Below, piece by piece: positions 10,838-23,625 of a DNA stretch of 64,000 nucleotides. The notes beneath the pieces are model-generated. The model saw only the letters and a program-made list of their open reading frames with translations, searched no databases and was not told the DNA's origin. A program made the position numbers and the translations under genes. Location of the stretch: NCBI RefSeq assembly GCF_003576645.1, contig NC_044918.1, forward strand, positions 29,980,237 through 30,044,236. Reading direction: 5' to 3'. This DNA is from Ipomoea triloba. Lineage: Eukaryota > Streptophyta > Magnoliopsida > Solanales > Convolvulaceae. Within the stretch, counting starts at the first letter, position 1, and every line of letters begins with the position of its first letter.

Positions 10838-10951
10838 AGTACTCACTTTCTCTTAAGTTATATATTAATACTAAATTTACTATTATAAAAAATTAAAGGA
10901 TAAATAATTAAAGCAAACACATAAAAAGAGATGACTTGAGACGGATGGAGT
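10838..10951. mobile_element. Stowaway-like MITE fragment
   Basis: The right end reads GACGGATGGAG followed by TA (opposite strand CTCCATCCGTC), and the interior has the ATATTAATACTAAATT motif found in the two fuller MITE copies. The left terminus is not clear. Confidence 0.45.
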
Positions 10952-11242
10952 ATATATTAATGTTTTGAGTGAGTCAATAAACTGGTAGCTAACAGTAACA
11001 CTGATTCTTGACGAGGAAAACCCTCGACTGAGATTATTCTTCCTACGCATGAAGCCCTGAAGGTTATGTAATCAATTTACAGAATATTGTATACACTTAA
11101 CAATAAAACAATAAATAATACAACAGGAACAACAAGTCATGCATGAAAGCCAAGGAAGGGGGATTCTTCATCAAAATAAATTTCCGAATACCACACCTCT
11201 TTCTTTCCTCGCAGTCCAATAACTACTTTGAGAGATAGATTA

Positions 11243-14200
11243 TCAGGGTTGGTTTCCATCATCTTCGGCAATGTCAAATAAAAACTTTGGAAGAGAAGCA
11301 ATGCGCGGAAGCTGAAACAGCAAATCAGCAAACGAGTCTCTCCTTGGAATGCTTGGCGCTGCTTGCCTACTGTCCTCTCCACAGATCACGCTCCCGCTCC
11401 CGCTCCCAGTCTTGGCCTCCTCATCATGTGAGGCCGCTACTCCAAAATGTTTTTCTTCATCAAGCTGGGCATTGTTAATTGTGGCAGGATCCTGCAAGAG
11501 ACAGCAAAGGGAATTCACCTTCTTCATGAGACATTTCTCATCCGAAGCTGCTGCTGCTGCAGATTGATTATCGCTCATCAAGATATGAGCAATGTTCTCC
11601 AGTATGCCCTGGCACTCCGATGCCTGGTTGGAATGCATATTTCCTGAGTTCACCTGTTCCGAAATACAATTTCCTATATGGTTTACAAGGTCAGTCATCG
11701 ACATTGATGGGCGAAGTCCAGTCACTTTCAATTGTTCCCAGCATTCTCGCCGTACAGAATCATTTCCTTTGAGATTTCTTCCATTCCCTTCAATTGCACG
11801 GGTATCCATCACTACACAAAAGAATATTTTCAGCGAAAAATTTTGAAATACACAACAATTTGTTGTATGTATTCATGTCAGTCAAACTCCATCTTCCAGA
11901 CTGGAAACCACATTCTACACAAGTTATGGAATAACTATATTTCAATGGTGTAACTTTCATCACTAAAATAAGAGCAAGAGGGCATGATATGATTGCAGAC
12001 TTCCATATATTTAGTGGCAACATAAATATATACCAATTAGGATTTGTGTATTAGATGTACAAATTATTATGATTTAAACAAAATATATCACTAATGCATT
12101 CCATGGCTATAGAAATATGCAGCAAGAACCAAAGTTGGAGATGCTAACAGGAAAGCATAGCAATTACAGAGCAGGTTCTATTCACCGCTCAATGCTGCAA
12201 TTCATTCATTCAAGGCATGAATAGGCATTTACATTACAAAAACCATGGCATGCGACTTTAACATTGACAGTAAGACCAGATATGCTTCAAATACCACAGC
12301 TTATTTACCAACATTTGGACTACTTTAAAGTCAAGCAGCAAATTCTGATTTGATTAACTATGCTACATGCCATTAAGCCATAACATATTCCTCCAAGAAG
12401 ATTCCAAACAAAGAAATAGGGTTAAAGCAGAAAAAAACTATCACAATGTGGCAGATAAACTCAAAAATGCATTCAGTAGAGGTCCAACCTGAGCTGGGAG
12501 AAGAAGCATCCTTGGAAGAATGTTCAGGAGCTCCATTGAGAAGATCTTGTTCGAAACTTATAGAAGATTGTCCTGCAGCTGGTGATGATGCTATACTTTG
12601 GACACCTGTGGTAGGAGATCCTTTAGCAGCAGAAAGTAGATTTAGGCCATGGTCTTTGAGCTCATTAGAGTTTTCAACAGGAGAAGGTTGAGACTCAAAA
12701 TATGGTGAATTCATTAATATTTCAGGCTGCTGACTCAAAAAGTGAAGTCGTGTATCACACATTATCAGCTTCTCAAAATGCTTATTCAAGACACCTGGTG
12801 GACACCGTAGGATGTGTTCCCTAATCAGACCACATAAAAAAATCCGTTACTGGCCAGATGACTACTTGAACACCAAATGGTGTTACATTTCCAAGGAAAA
12901 AGAAAGAGATAATAATGGCAAAGAAGCAAAGTACAGTAGAATTTGCCCAAAGATTCTTAATTAACCAATAAGTAAACTGGTCATTTCCAATCATTGCCTC
13001 AGAAACCACTAAGAGAAGTCATACACACACTTACAATGAAAAAATGCACTCCAGTTGAGCTTTTTAGTTAAATAAGAAAGACATACGAGTGTGATTAATT
13101 AAATAAATTAAAAATTTATATTATAAAAAATAAAAATAAATAAATAAAAACCTTAGGCAAATAAGATAAAAGCAAACTATTTGTATGCAGAGAAGAAAAT
13201 GTAACTTGCAAAATAAAAAGATCACAGATGTAAAAAACTTACAAGAGAGCATAAAAGATTTTACCCAATCTAATCATCTATCAGCATGAAATAGAAGAAT
13301 GTGGTTCACATCTTTACAAAAGTTCTAAATGTGGAAATATAGAACTGCAATGAAAATGCAACAGCAGGTATAGGCAACGAAACAAACAGACAACTCTTCA
13401 GTTAATTATGCTCAAGTAAACACAAAAGAACATCAAATGCATCTAAGCAACTTTTGGCATTGCCATGCTAGAAATTATGTATTATTTACCTATTTATGCT
13501 AGCCTGTCCATCAGTAAAATCTGTTGTTGCTTGCCAAAGAGTGTGCTTCCTGGGCTGTGGATTAGTTTCCCTGAAGAAAAGGGGTTGTCGAACCAGCTGA
13601 ATCACACGAAACCACTACTGTTAAGCAAAGTAACTCTACATGGGAAGTTATGCTGATTAGAGCATAAAAGAAAGAACAACCAGCATTACCACAATAGTTA
13701 AAGTGCCCGGATCATCATCAGGACAGTCTGCTCTCAAGCCCATAATATCAGACCACTGTATCTCAATTTTACTCTTCAACCCACCCTCAAGAATCTCCCA
13801 AACAATTTTATGCTTAGCAAAGTAACACTTTGCCACCAAATCACCTTCATATCTTGACACGTACTGCCAGAGGCGTCAACATCAGACCAAACCAACAATA
13901 TTTTAAAAATGAAAACTCAGAATAATACAGAATTTTTTTTAGTAAGATACCTCCCAGGAGCCTATCTTTAGAAGTGAACCACAGAAATTTGAGGCCTTCA
14001 ATTTATCAGTTCCACTTGAAGTAGATGAACCCCGTTCTTCCTTCTTGCTTCCAGAGGTTTGATCACTTGAAGTAGGCAACATGGGTGAAGCATTGCTTTG
14101 TGAGAGTTTCATCTGGATCAAGTCCAACAGTGATGGGCTCTTTCTCAGCCTCAAACCCAAGGGGCTTGGCTCATCAAGTGGATTGTATTGTGAAGGTGGG

Positions 14201-15170
14201 ATTTGGAATTCATTGCTTCCATTGCTCCACTGTTCAATAATGGAAAATATTAGCAAAGGTAAATGGAACTGTGGGAAATTTTCATTACATCTCAGAACGG
14301 AAATAGGGAAAATCTCTAATTCCTAAAGCAACTATTATAGTAGTATTCCTAATCTAACAATATAAAACATTTGGTAACCTAATAATTTACTCCATACAAC
14401 ATTTCCAACCCAATGACTTAGTACATCCTACCACAGAGAGCAGTCTCTTGCACTTCTATCTCCCATTGTTTAACTTTGCTCTGTAACAAAGAGTTTCCTT
14501 GCAAATGCGTAACTACACACCTTGTAACAAACAAGGACTATATTTAACTTTTTATCTTGTTCTATTTTACTTATTTTCCCTTGTTTTTTGATTTTCCTAA
14601 AACAAATTAATCAGGCTCGCTCAGATTTAGAAACCATAAGAAATTTTCATAAAAATTAATAAATCAAATCAGCTAAAGCACTTCATATCTGGACCAAACA
14701 GATCACAGCCTAGAATTGTTAGCCCAATTTCAGCTTTTGTCTCTTTTTCCTGGTACCAAATAGCTTTTTCAGTTTCTTTCTGAGCTTTAAAAAAATTAAA
14801 AAAAAAATTAAAAAAACCTTAAAATTAGAAAGGCACAACTAGAGAGTAAAAGTAGTTAAATGTGCAACTCGTTCAGCTGTAAAAATATCATGTACTAAAA
14901 CAATAGCAGCACAAACTCAGATCTTTCTAGGGGAAAGCGGGGATTTAACCTAAAAACAACTTCAAGCACTCAAAAATTTAATCAAGTTCCGGAAAAGAAA
15001 AACAATAAAATTAGGCGGAAATGTCAAGAAATCTAACTATCAGGAAAATGAAAGACCTGATCAGATGGCAACGAGGAAGAACCAGAAAGCCTCGATCGTT
15101 TACTGAGAGGTGCATGCTGGTCTTCAAGAGGGTCCTCGATCTCCAGTTTCACTGACCCAAACGACGCCAT
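11243..15170 (-). CDS. ASG1-like conserved plant nuclear protein, complete six-exon gene
   Basis: CDS exons on the minus strand: 15170-15057, 14229-13951, 13863-13690, 13596-13490, 12820-12489, 11811-11243. All introns are GT-AG, phases match, and the total is 1575 nt (524 aa plus TGA). The start is the ATG giving MASFGSVKLEIEDPLEDQ; a basic KRSRL patch follows. The conserved core (exons 3-5) reads YVSRYEGDLVAKCYFAKHK, LKSKIEIQWSDI, RQPLFFRETNPQPRKHTLWQ, TDFTDGQAS and PPGVLNKHFEKL. From memory this is the hallmark of the plant family containing Arabidopsis ALTERED SEED GERMINATION 1 (At2g24100) and At4g30780. The biochemical role is not established; a helicase label sometimes attached to the family has no support here, as no Walker motifs are present. 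The last exon is rich in Ser/Asn with a C-terminal DLLFQLPRIASLPKFLF segment. The gene looks intact. Confidence 0.85.
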
Positions 15171-15309
15171 TTTCGCTGAAGACTTAATCGACTGAACAAG
15201 CGAACCAAAATCAAGTTTCCCGAAAGCAAACTGAAAACTGAAATTGGGGATTGCGCTACAAGAACTGAAATTCAGAGGACCGAGAAGAGTAATAGGAATC
15301 AAATGTGTC

Positions 15310-16200
15310 TACGGGGTTTTGGATTTCAATTAATTGGATTTCAAGTAGAGGAAGAATTGAATAATCCAAAAAACCCTAGTTGAAAAATAAAAGGAAAATG
15401 ATCCCTGCTTTCTGTGAGAATTGCAATAGCGGAAAAATTATGTACATGTGCTTTATATAATATATGGTGAAAATTTGTCAAAGCATAGTAGTACGACCCA
15501 TTGAAGGAAAGAAAATAAAATATATTCTACAAATTTGGTTACAATTTCATGCTAAAATTATTAAGATAACTTTTTTTTTTTTATAAATATAACCGATACT
15601 GCATTATAATTGTAACAGAGTCAGTAGTACTAAAAAAAATATAACTTCTTTTTTTTCTTCTATCTTAATTAATATTTAAATTTTTACATATTTATCAAAT
15701 TAATTTATACTACCAAGCACATTACATTATGATGGCATCAATGTTATCTTTTTAGGAGTGTGTCTTATAGTGAACAAATACTACTAATATAATAGAATGT
15801 GAGAAAAATTAATTAACTTATACTAAGATTAATCAAATTATGTGTAATTAATAAATATAAAATTGATTTATTCTTTAAAATCTTCATAAATATAATGTCA
15901 TATGTGATAATATGAAATTATTATTAAGTGATTTTTAGTAGAGGAAAATATATATTTAAGATAAAGATCAAAGTATATTCGATTGTGCAATTAGTCTCTC
16001 AATTAAAAGAAAAAAAATTCCAAAGTGAGCACTTCAATTTTTCAAATAAGTGCAATCTAACATATGAGCTTGTATGTTTCCGGTTAAACATTAGGAGGTG
16101 CGGTGGAAACAACGCGTGTTCGTTATTAGAAACTACGTGAATCAGCGTCATGACATGTATCACTGCTGTTGCCAATTGTCACCCTGCCTATCAGTGTTGC
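15310..16200. other. AT-rich intergenic sequence
   Basis: Upstream flank of the ASG1-like gene. No coding sequence is seen. A short 3' piece of SINE family 1 is annotated separately. The first ~120 bases presumably hold the promoter, but no unambiguous TATA box or start site can be assigned. Confidence 0.5.
15590..15641 (+). mobile_element. SINE family 1 tail fragment
   Basis: GATACTGCATTATAATTGTAACAGAGTCAGTAGTACTAAAAAAAA (split here only by reading) matches the last ~45 bases of the SINE copies at 10613 and 40851. No A or B box is present, so it is a 5'-truncated copy. Confidence 0.55.
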
Positions 16201-16212
16201 TATTTTGAGGAA

Positions 16213-16412
16213 GGTGACAGTCACCGCCTCCTTCCAAATTGGAATGAGGCGGCGCCGTTTTACCTGGCCTCCTTTCGTTTTGGAAGGAGATAAAGTTGCT
16301 TCCTTTCAATCTGGAAGGAGGAAAGATGTCGCCTCATTCTAATATGAAAAGAGGCAATGCCACCTCCTTCTGATCTAGAAGGAGGTAGCCTCTTTCAAGT
16401 TCCGAAGGAGGC
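16213..16412. repeat. Array of six short hairpins on a CCTCCTTCC / GGAAGGAGG theme
   Basis: Successive inverted repeats: 16224-16252 (CCGCCTCCTTCCAA with its complement, one mismatch, one-base loop), about 16268-16290, 16298-16321, 16330-16355, 16361-16386 (ACCTCCTTCT/AGAAGGAGGT, perfect) and 16387-16412 (AGCCTCTTTC/GAAGGAGGCT, one mismatch). GGTGACaGTCACC at 16213-16225 abuts the first. No open frame spans the array. It may be the hairpin part of a non-autonomous element. Confidence 0.8.
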
Positions 16413-16659
16413 TGTAAAATGTCGACGATAACAGTCAAAGACCAAAAAATAAAATAAAATAAATATTTTTATTTTTTTACTGATAACCTGTTGGTTACTG
16501 ATAAATTATGTCTAATTGCACAATTTTAAAGAGTTTAATTGTATAATTGAACACTTTTAAAATTGGAGGACCTAATAGCTTTTTCACAGAAAATTAACAG
16601 ATCTATTTGACCATTTTCTCTATATTTTTATTTATTTACATATATTTCTTACTCTTATG

Positions 16660-18080
16660 TCTCCTTTAAAAAGTGAAACAATATGGGCAAAGTGTGTGTA
16701 TGTGTGGTTGGGTTTCCGTGCAGTTGGGGCGCTCAGGTGTGATTGTGCGCTGAGAGGAGAACCATTGATCTTGCCAAAATCAATGTTCAGTATTAATAAC
16801 ATTAAAAAAAAACATGGTGGCAGTTTGGTCGTTTTCATATGCGTCAAATGTAAGGTGCGTGATTTTTCTTCTTAAAGTGTGCGGTTTTCCTTCTTAAGGT
16901 GCGTGGTTTTGTGCTTGAGATGCGTTAGTTGTTGAAACTTAAGTGTGTCGATCTAAAGCTTTAAGTGCGTGATTTGTGTGCTTAAGGTGCGTCAGTTATT
17001 GAAACTTAAGGTGCGTCGGTCTAAGGCTTTAGGTGCGTGGTTTTCCTTCTTAAGGTGCGTGGTTTTCCTTCTTAAGGTGCGTTTATTTTTTTTGGCAATT
17101 CCAAAACACAAACAATATTCTTTATAAGATTTTCTCTACAAAGCCATATTTATGTTAATCCAGCGTAAGGTGCGTAGATTAAAAGGTTAAGGTGCATCAC
17201 TTAAATCTGAGCCATGGATCTTGCTTAAATCAACGTCCAGGATTACCAAAATAAAAAAAAATGCGGTGGCAATTTGATAATTTTTACATCTAGATCAAAT
17301 TTAAGGTGCGTGATTTTCCTTCTTAAGGTGCGTGATTTTTGTGCTTAAGGTGCGTGAGTTTTGTACTTAAGGTGCATGGGTTTTGTGATTAAAGTGTGTG
17401 GGTTGTGTTTAAGGTGAGTAGTGCTTGAAACTTAAGATGCGCGATTGTTTTACTTAAGGTGAGTGATTTTTTCGCTTAAGGTGAATAGTTGAAACTTGGT
17501 GAGTTAACTTGAAGCTTAAGGTGTGTTTTTTTCTTCTTTAAGGTTCATGGTTTGTTTACTTAATTTGTATGCTTAAAGTACTTAAGGTGTGTGAGTTTTG
17601 TGATTAAAGTGCGTGGGTTGTGTTTAAGGTGAGTAGTTATTGAAACTTAAGATGCATGATTGTTTTACTTAAGGTGCGTGGTTTTTTCGCTTAAGGTGAG
17701 CAGTTGTTGAAACTTAAGGTGAATCAACCTGAAGCTTAAGGTGCGTTTTTTCCTTCTAAGTTCATGGTTTGTGTACTTAAGGTGCGTGATTTGTATGCTT
17801 AAAGTGCGTGAGTGTTGAAACTTAAGGTGAGTGAACCTAAATCTTAAGGTGCGTGGTTTTCCTTTTTAAGATGTGTTGTTTTCCTTCTTAAGGTGCGTCA
17901 GATTTTTTTATTTTTTTTAAGTTCCAAAACACAACCAATATTCTTTATAAGATTTTCTCTACAAAGTCATTTATGTTAATCCAACTTAAGATGCTTAGAT
18001 TAGAAACTTAAGGTACATCAGTTTAGAATTCTTTTTAAAGAGCATTAATCACCGCACAACCGCACGAGAAGCTTTAACCG
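16660..18080 (+). repeat. AAGGTGCGT minisatellite field with higher-order units
   Basis: CTTAAGGTGCGTG or close variants (GGTGCGTGATTTT, GGTGAGTAG, GGTGCGTCAG) recur dozens of times with irregular 20-35 bp spacing from about 16850 to 18010. Two larger blocks repeat too: GATCTTGC..ATCAA..CAG.ATTA followed by GGTGGCA-TTTG at about 16768 and 17217, and ATTCTTTATAAGATTTTCTC at about 17118 and 17939. The field ends with CCGCACAACCGCACGAGAAG and a (TA)n run. No conserved protein is encoded. Confidence 0.8.
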
Positions 18081-18280
18081 CACCGAACCATTCCCTATAT
18101 ATATATATATGAAAAGAAGACATATTTCATTGATTTTATTTTATTTGTTATTTTTACTATTATTAGTTAAATTATTCATTTTAAAAATCATTTATAAATT
18201 TAATTTTGTGAGTTTATAATTTTTTAATATATAAATTTTATTTAATATTATAAATAATTTAAATTAAATCATGGAGTTTT

Positions 18281-18880
18281 TTGTTGGCATTCAAAAAAAA
18301 CCCTCGAGTTAATTTTACGAATGGTTTATTGACTATTGACATTTATTCATTTTTATCTTTGACGTTCAATTTGACTATAAATGGTCCATTGACTATTGAC
18401 CTTTACCAATTTTCATATTCGACTTTCAATTTGATCATAAATGGTCCATTGACTAGTGATTTTGTTTCAAATTTGGTCAGTCTTTTAAATATCCACTTAG
18501 CAAACATTAAATTTAATGGTAATAATGTAAAAAATTAGCTTATTGTTGAGATAGGCAAATTGAGTTAAAAAATGTAGGTTATGTTTGGCAAATAGAGCCT
18601 TAATACACATGGTTCATCGTTGGTGGGGATGTAAAGAACCAAACTTTTATTTTATTACCCTTAAATTTAACATTTACTGATTTACTAAATAGATATTTAA
18701 CTGAAGAATTGTATTTGGAACAAAATCAATAGTTAAAAAGTCATTTATGATCAAATTAAAAGTCGATGATGAAAATTAGTATGATCAATTGTTAATAGAT
18801 CATTTATGGTCTAATTGAAAGTCAAAAATAAAAATTAGTAAATGCCAATAATCAATGGACCATTCATAGAATTAACTCTT
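18281..18880. mobile_element. Inverted-repeat element with ~160-bp arms
   Basis: The left arm starts GAGTTAATTTTACGAATGGT at 18306 and contains GGTCCATTGACTATTGAC repeats; the right arm, read on the opposite strand from about 18878, starts GAGTTAATTCTATGAATGGT and contains the same repeats. Arms are imperfect. Each arm also contains ~60-bp tandem units. The open frame across the left arm is a by-product of these repeats, not a gene. No target duplication is obvious. Confidence 0.65.
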
Positions 18881-19048
18881 AAATCCTATTAGTCAAATTA
18901 AATATATGACATGAGATGGAGGAGTACGGAAGGTCAGAAGGTCAGAAGCCAATCATTATACTATTGATCATAGTTTATCTTACAATGTGAATCAATGACA
19001 TAAAGTTCATTTTTTACATACTAAAAGTTTATTTTATAAAAACATAAA

Positions 19049-19325
19049 GGCCCTGTTTAGTAAATAATCAACATATCAGTCAATTTTGGCTTATTTGACC
19101 ACTATTAGTTGTTTGGTTAATAAGCTTTTTGTAACTCCAAGATATTAAAATTTAAAAGGCTACTCAAAGCAGCTTTTTCAATTCGCTTTTTTGAAAAAAG
19201 AAATTATACCAAACAGCTATCAGCTAACAGCTAATCTATCAAACAACTTTCTACAATTAGCTAATGTTATCAACTAATTATACCTTCTAACCCAATCAGC
19301 TAACAAGCATTTACAAAATATGGCC
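19049..19325. mobile_element. hAT-type MITE, 277 bp
   Basis: The left end GGCCCTGTTTAGTAAATAAT pairs with the right end, which on the opposite strand reads GGCCATATTTTGTAAATGCT. The interior has AGCTAACAGCTAAT motifs typical of such MITEs. The 8-bp flanks do not match, so the insertion is old or the ends slightly misplaced. Confidence 0.6.
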
Positions 19326-19578
19326 AAAATATCCATTATTTAAATGCTCATTTTTATGCTTTAAAGATTCATTATTTAATATATTATTTAAAAAGAATTT
19401 TTAATATACTTAAAATGAATATTTATTCATGATTCTTATTATAATGTGGACTATGATCCACAATATAATTTGTTGTATGAAGCATATATGTAAATTAACT
19501 AATTAAGAGCAAAAATGGTAAATAATTTATTAGTTTTCGAATTTAATAAAGGCTCCATTATTGGACGGGGTGGAAATA

Positions 19579-20430
<852 letters not shown>

Positions 20431-20509
20431 GGTGGAAATATCAAATATGGAATCCCTTGGAGAACGAGTATTTGTAATAAAATGTATTTGGGTGGGTCCC
20501 TTCTTACCC

Positions 20510-21087
20510 ACCATGTTCCCTGAAGCATTTTTAATGTGTTCTATTCTTACACATTTTCCTTTTAAATTTCACGAGTTAGTGACTAAAAATCCAAAAATAT
20601 AGACTACCAATTTTTATTATTTTTTTAAAATACTACTAACTCTATTATAGAGTATTATAACTCTATTATAGAGTATTATAAGGGAGTAATTTAGTGTCGT
20701 TGGACTACAAAGTCATTGGCACCACTAGCTTCTATTAAATTAATATAATTTTAAAAGATTAATTTGATTGAGGTCAATAGCTGCATTTCTAGCAGGGTGG
20801 AGGAAAAATAAAAAGAAATAAGAGGTAAATTTTCATGAGTAACATTAGATAATTATATAATTAAAAAAATATATTTTTAATAGATATATTAACAAAAAAA
20901 AATAAAAAAAACATCCCTTCGTTGACAGAAGTTATAACACAGCTTGATAACACATAACACGGACACTAAATTCGTTATATGTATGTCTATGGAGGCACCA
21001 CTTAACCAATTGAATAGTCCATACTAGCACTGTCAAAGTGGGTCGGCTCGCCCCATCATGAGCCTAATTTTTAGGGCTTTTGTTTTG

Positions 21088-21125
<38 letters not shown>

Positions 21126-21126
21126 G
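20510..21126. repeat. First copy of a 617-bp duplication ending at an N
   Basis: Repeats exactly at 21128-21744 (offset 618). The copies are separated only by the N at 21127. Includes a small real tandem (AACTCTATTATAGAGTATTAT twice) and the left part of the MITE seen whole at 21645-21912. Reads as a contig overlap that was not collapsed. Confidence 0.88.
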
Positions 21127-21127
21127 N

Positions 21128-21705
21128 ACCATGTTCCCTGAAGCATTTTTAATGTGTTCTATTCTTACACATTTTCCTTTTAAATTTCACGAGTTAGTGA
21201 CTAAAAATCCAAAAATATAGACTACCAATTTTTATTATTTTTTTAAAATACTACTAACTCTATTATAGAGTATTATAACTCTATTATAGAGTATTATAAG
21301 GGAGTAATTTAGTGTCGTTGGACTACAAAGTCATTGGCACCACTAGCTTCTATTAAATTAATATAATTTTAAAAGATTAATTTGATTGAGGTCAATAGCT
21401 GCATTTCTAGCAGGGTGGAGGAAAAATAAAAAGAAATAAGAGGTAAATTTTCATGAGTAACATTAGATAATTATATAATTAAAAAAATATATTTTTAATA
21501 GATATATTAACAAAAAAAAATAAAAAAAACATCCCTTCGTTGACAGAAGTTATAACACAGCTTGATAACACATAACACGGACACTAAATTCGTTATATGT
21601 ATGTCTATGGAGGCACCACTTAACCAATTGAATAGTCCATACTAGCACTGTCAAAGTGGGTCGGCTCGCCCCATCATGAGCCTAATTTTTAGGGCTTTTG
21701 TTTTG

Positions 21706-21743
<38 letters not shown>

Positions 21744-21744
21744 G
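21128..21744. repeat. Second copy of the 617-bp duplication
   Basis: Identical to 20510-21126 in all stretches compared. It continues into unique sequence on the right, so it carries the intact context of the MITE. Confidence 0.88.
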
Positions 21745-21912
21745 TCGGGCTCGCAGCTCGCAAGAGCTAACCCACGCAAGTTGCAGGCTTTAGTGGGTCG
21801 GACCCTTTAGGCCCGCTATTTTGCGGGCCAATTTTTTTTTAGTCCTAACCCACCCCACTGCGAGGCGGGTGCGGACCAGCCTGCGGGTTTCGGTCCACTT
21901 TGACAGTCCTAA
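21645..21912. mobile_element. Small MULE-like MITE with 9-bp target duplication
   Basis: The terminal sequence GCACTGTCAAAGTGGGTC and, on the opposite strand near the right end, GGACTGTCAAAGTGGACC form inverted repeats. TCCATACTA flanks the element on both sides (21636-21644 and 21913-21921), a perfect 9-bp duplication as made by MULE transposases. The interior has a (TA)n run and GC-rich GGGCTCGCAG/CTGCGGG segments. Non-coding. Confidence 0.75.
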
Positions 21913-21989
21913 TCCATACTAAGTTAATAGTTTTTTTTTAGTAGTCCTGTTAAGCCAATGACTAAAGAGAGGCAGTCTCAAGATAGGAG

Positions 21990-22600
21990 CTTTAATTTGT
22001 ATTTATTATTATTATTAATTTTTTTTTTGAAAACCAACGGAAAGAACTTTATTAAAATCAAACGTCCAATACAATCAGGAATAGAAGAAAACCAACTAGA
22101 CGGACCAGTTTGCGAACGAGCCGCTTTAGTTAAAGCATGAGCGCACTTATTCACTGATCTAGGGATGAACTTAAAGGACACTACTTCAAAGTGTCGTCGA
22201 AACTCCTTACAGGAACTAAAGACAACAACATACATAAGACAGATCAGGCCTGGAACCATTAAGCTAATAGCAAATTGTCTGGCAATCTGACAGAATCATG
22301 ACCTTAGTATAGCCTCTTTCCTTCCCACGAAAGAACTTCTTTAACAACCACAACTTCTGTCAAATGAGCATCATTTAAACACTGAATTGGACCATTCCTA
22401 GCTGCCAAGAAGTTACCATCACTATCCATCACCATGCAACCAAAGAAAGCCTATTCAAGATCGAAAAAAATCGTTGCGTCAACAAAGACTTTAACTACAC
22501 CAGATGGGGCTTCAACCACAGACTGCGAAGATCGCAGAGGATCGTCAATTGTAGGAGTAGGCGCTACCATATGCTACCAAGCCTCCACATAACGCTGCAC
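21990..22600 (-). pseudogene. Decayed LINE RNase H domain (RVT_3-like)
   Basis: Minus-strand frames with stops and shifts read VDATIFFDLE, GCMVMDSDGNFLAARNG, DAHLTEVVVVKEVLSW and VSFKFIPRSVNKCAHALTKA, the order of the C-terminal RNase H domain of plant non-LTR elements. The plus-strand T-run and ATTATTATTATTAA near 21995-22030 would be the A-rich 3' end. Too broken to be functional. Confidence 0.6.
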
Positions 22601-22779
22601 CTCATGCATAACATTCATAACTCCAAGGATACTTCATTTCTTCATTCTATGAGCGACTTTTAGACAACTCCAAGGCTATCCTAGACACATCTTCTATGGG
22701 ATGAGTATTCATAGACATGGCACCGGAGATAGGTGAAGAAATGATAGAGATAATCATGGCTAACACTACATATTAGCAC

Positions 22780-23215
22780 AATGAAAGGGTTGACCCACCA
22801 AGAAAGGAGAGACTTTCCGAGATGTTTGAGAATATGGCCTTGCGAGCACAACTCAATGTTATTCAACATATGTTCAATCAAGTGGTACAAGGACCCAATC
22901 AAGGAGTTCAATCGGTTGAGTGGTTGGCACATCTCTCAACAATCAAGCTCAACAATGTCAACACTCGGTATCTTTCAGCCCTCAAAATATGACCATGGTA
23001 TCTTGTTTTGACATTTGTAGAGGTTACCATGCCTAAATTCTTACCTCAACCATGGAGCAAATAGATGTGGTGGGGTATGCTAGACAAGGTCAAGCCTATA
23101 TAGGGTACAACCAACAAAATAGAGGTCATATGAGCTTCTCTTGGAGCAACCCCACCGAGGCGAAAACCCTAAGTTCTCTATTTAAGAACCCACCTCCCAT
23201 ATACAAGGTAATTAA
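22780..23215 (+). pseudogene. Retrotransposon gag fragment (Athila-like?)
   Basis: Broken plus-strand frames include PRKERLSEMFENMALRAQLN and, in another frame, VGYARQGQAYIGYNQQNRG followed by FSWSNP. Gag ends of Athila-type elements have a similar Asn/Gln-rich segment closing in a FSWSN-like motif. The remainder of the element is absent. The assignment is tentative. Confidence 0.4.
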
Positions 23216-23353
23216 GGTTAGAGGGATAAATTATGTGCCTACTATAAATAACATATATTATGTATATGCAGTTAACATATTATGTGTTTGTAGTTAATAA
23301 ATTATGTATATGCACTTAATATATTAGGTGGACCCTAGCCCATTGTATAGTTT

Positions 23354-23499
23354 GTTATATTCTGATATAAATATAGTTCAAATATCAAATGTCACCATCT
23401 CACATATATTAGTATTGAAGCAATATGTTATATTCTGATATAAATATAGTTCAAATATCAAATGTTACCATCTCACATATATTAGTATTGAAGCAAAAA
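23354..23499 (+). repeat. 73-bp tandem duplication
   Basis: GTTATATTCTGATATAAATA starts at 23354 and 23427; the two 73-bp units differ by a single C/T in the part compared. Confidence 0.92.
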
Positions 23500-23625
23500 A
23501 TTACTCCGTATTACATATTTTGCTCAAAGGGAACATATTCAAAATATTTGGATATTAGTTTGAAATTTTGAATTTGTGATTATTTTATAATGTTATAGTT
23601 TCAAAAAGAATTAAATTTAAAAATT

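Noticed and set aside
16224..16412. CRISPR-like array of short repeats
   Set aside because: The units are imperfect hairpins with related but unequal sequence and no unique spacers of constant size; the genome is eukaryotic.
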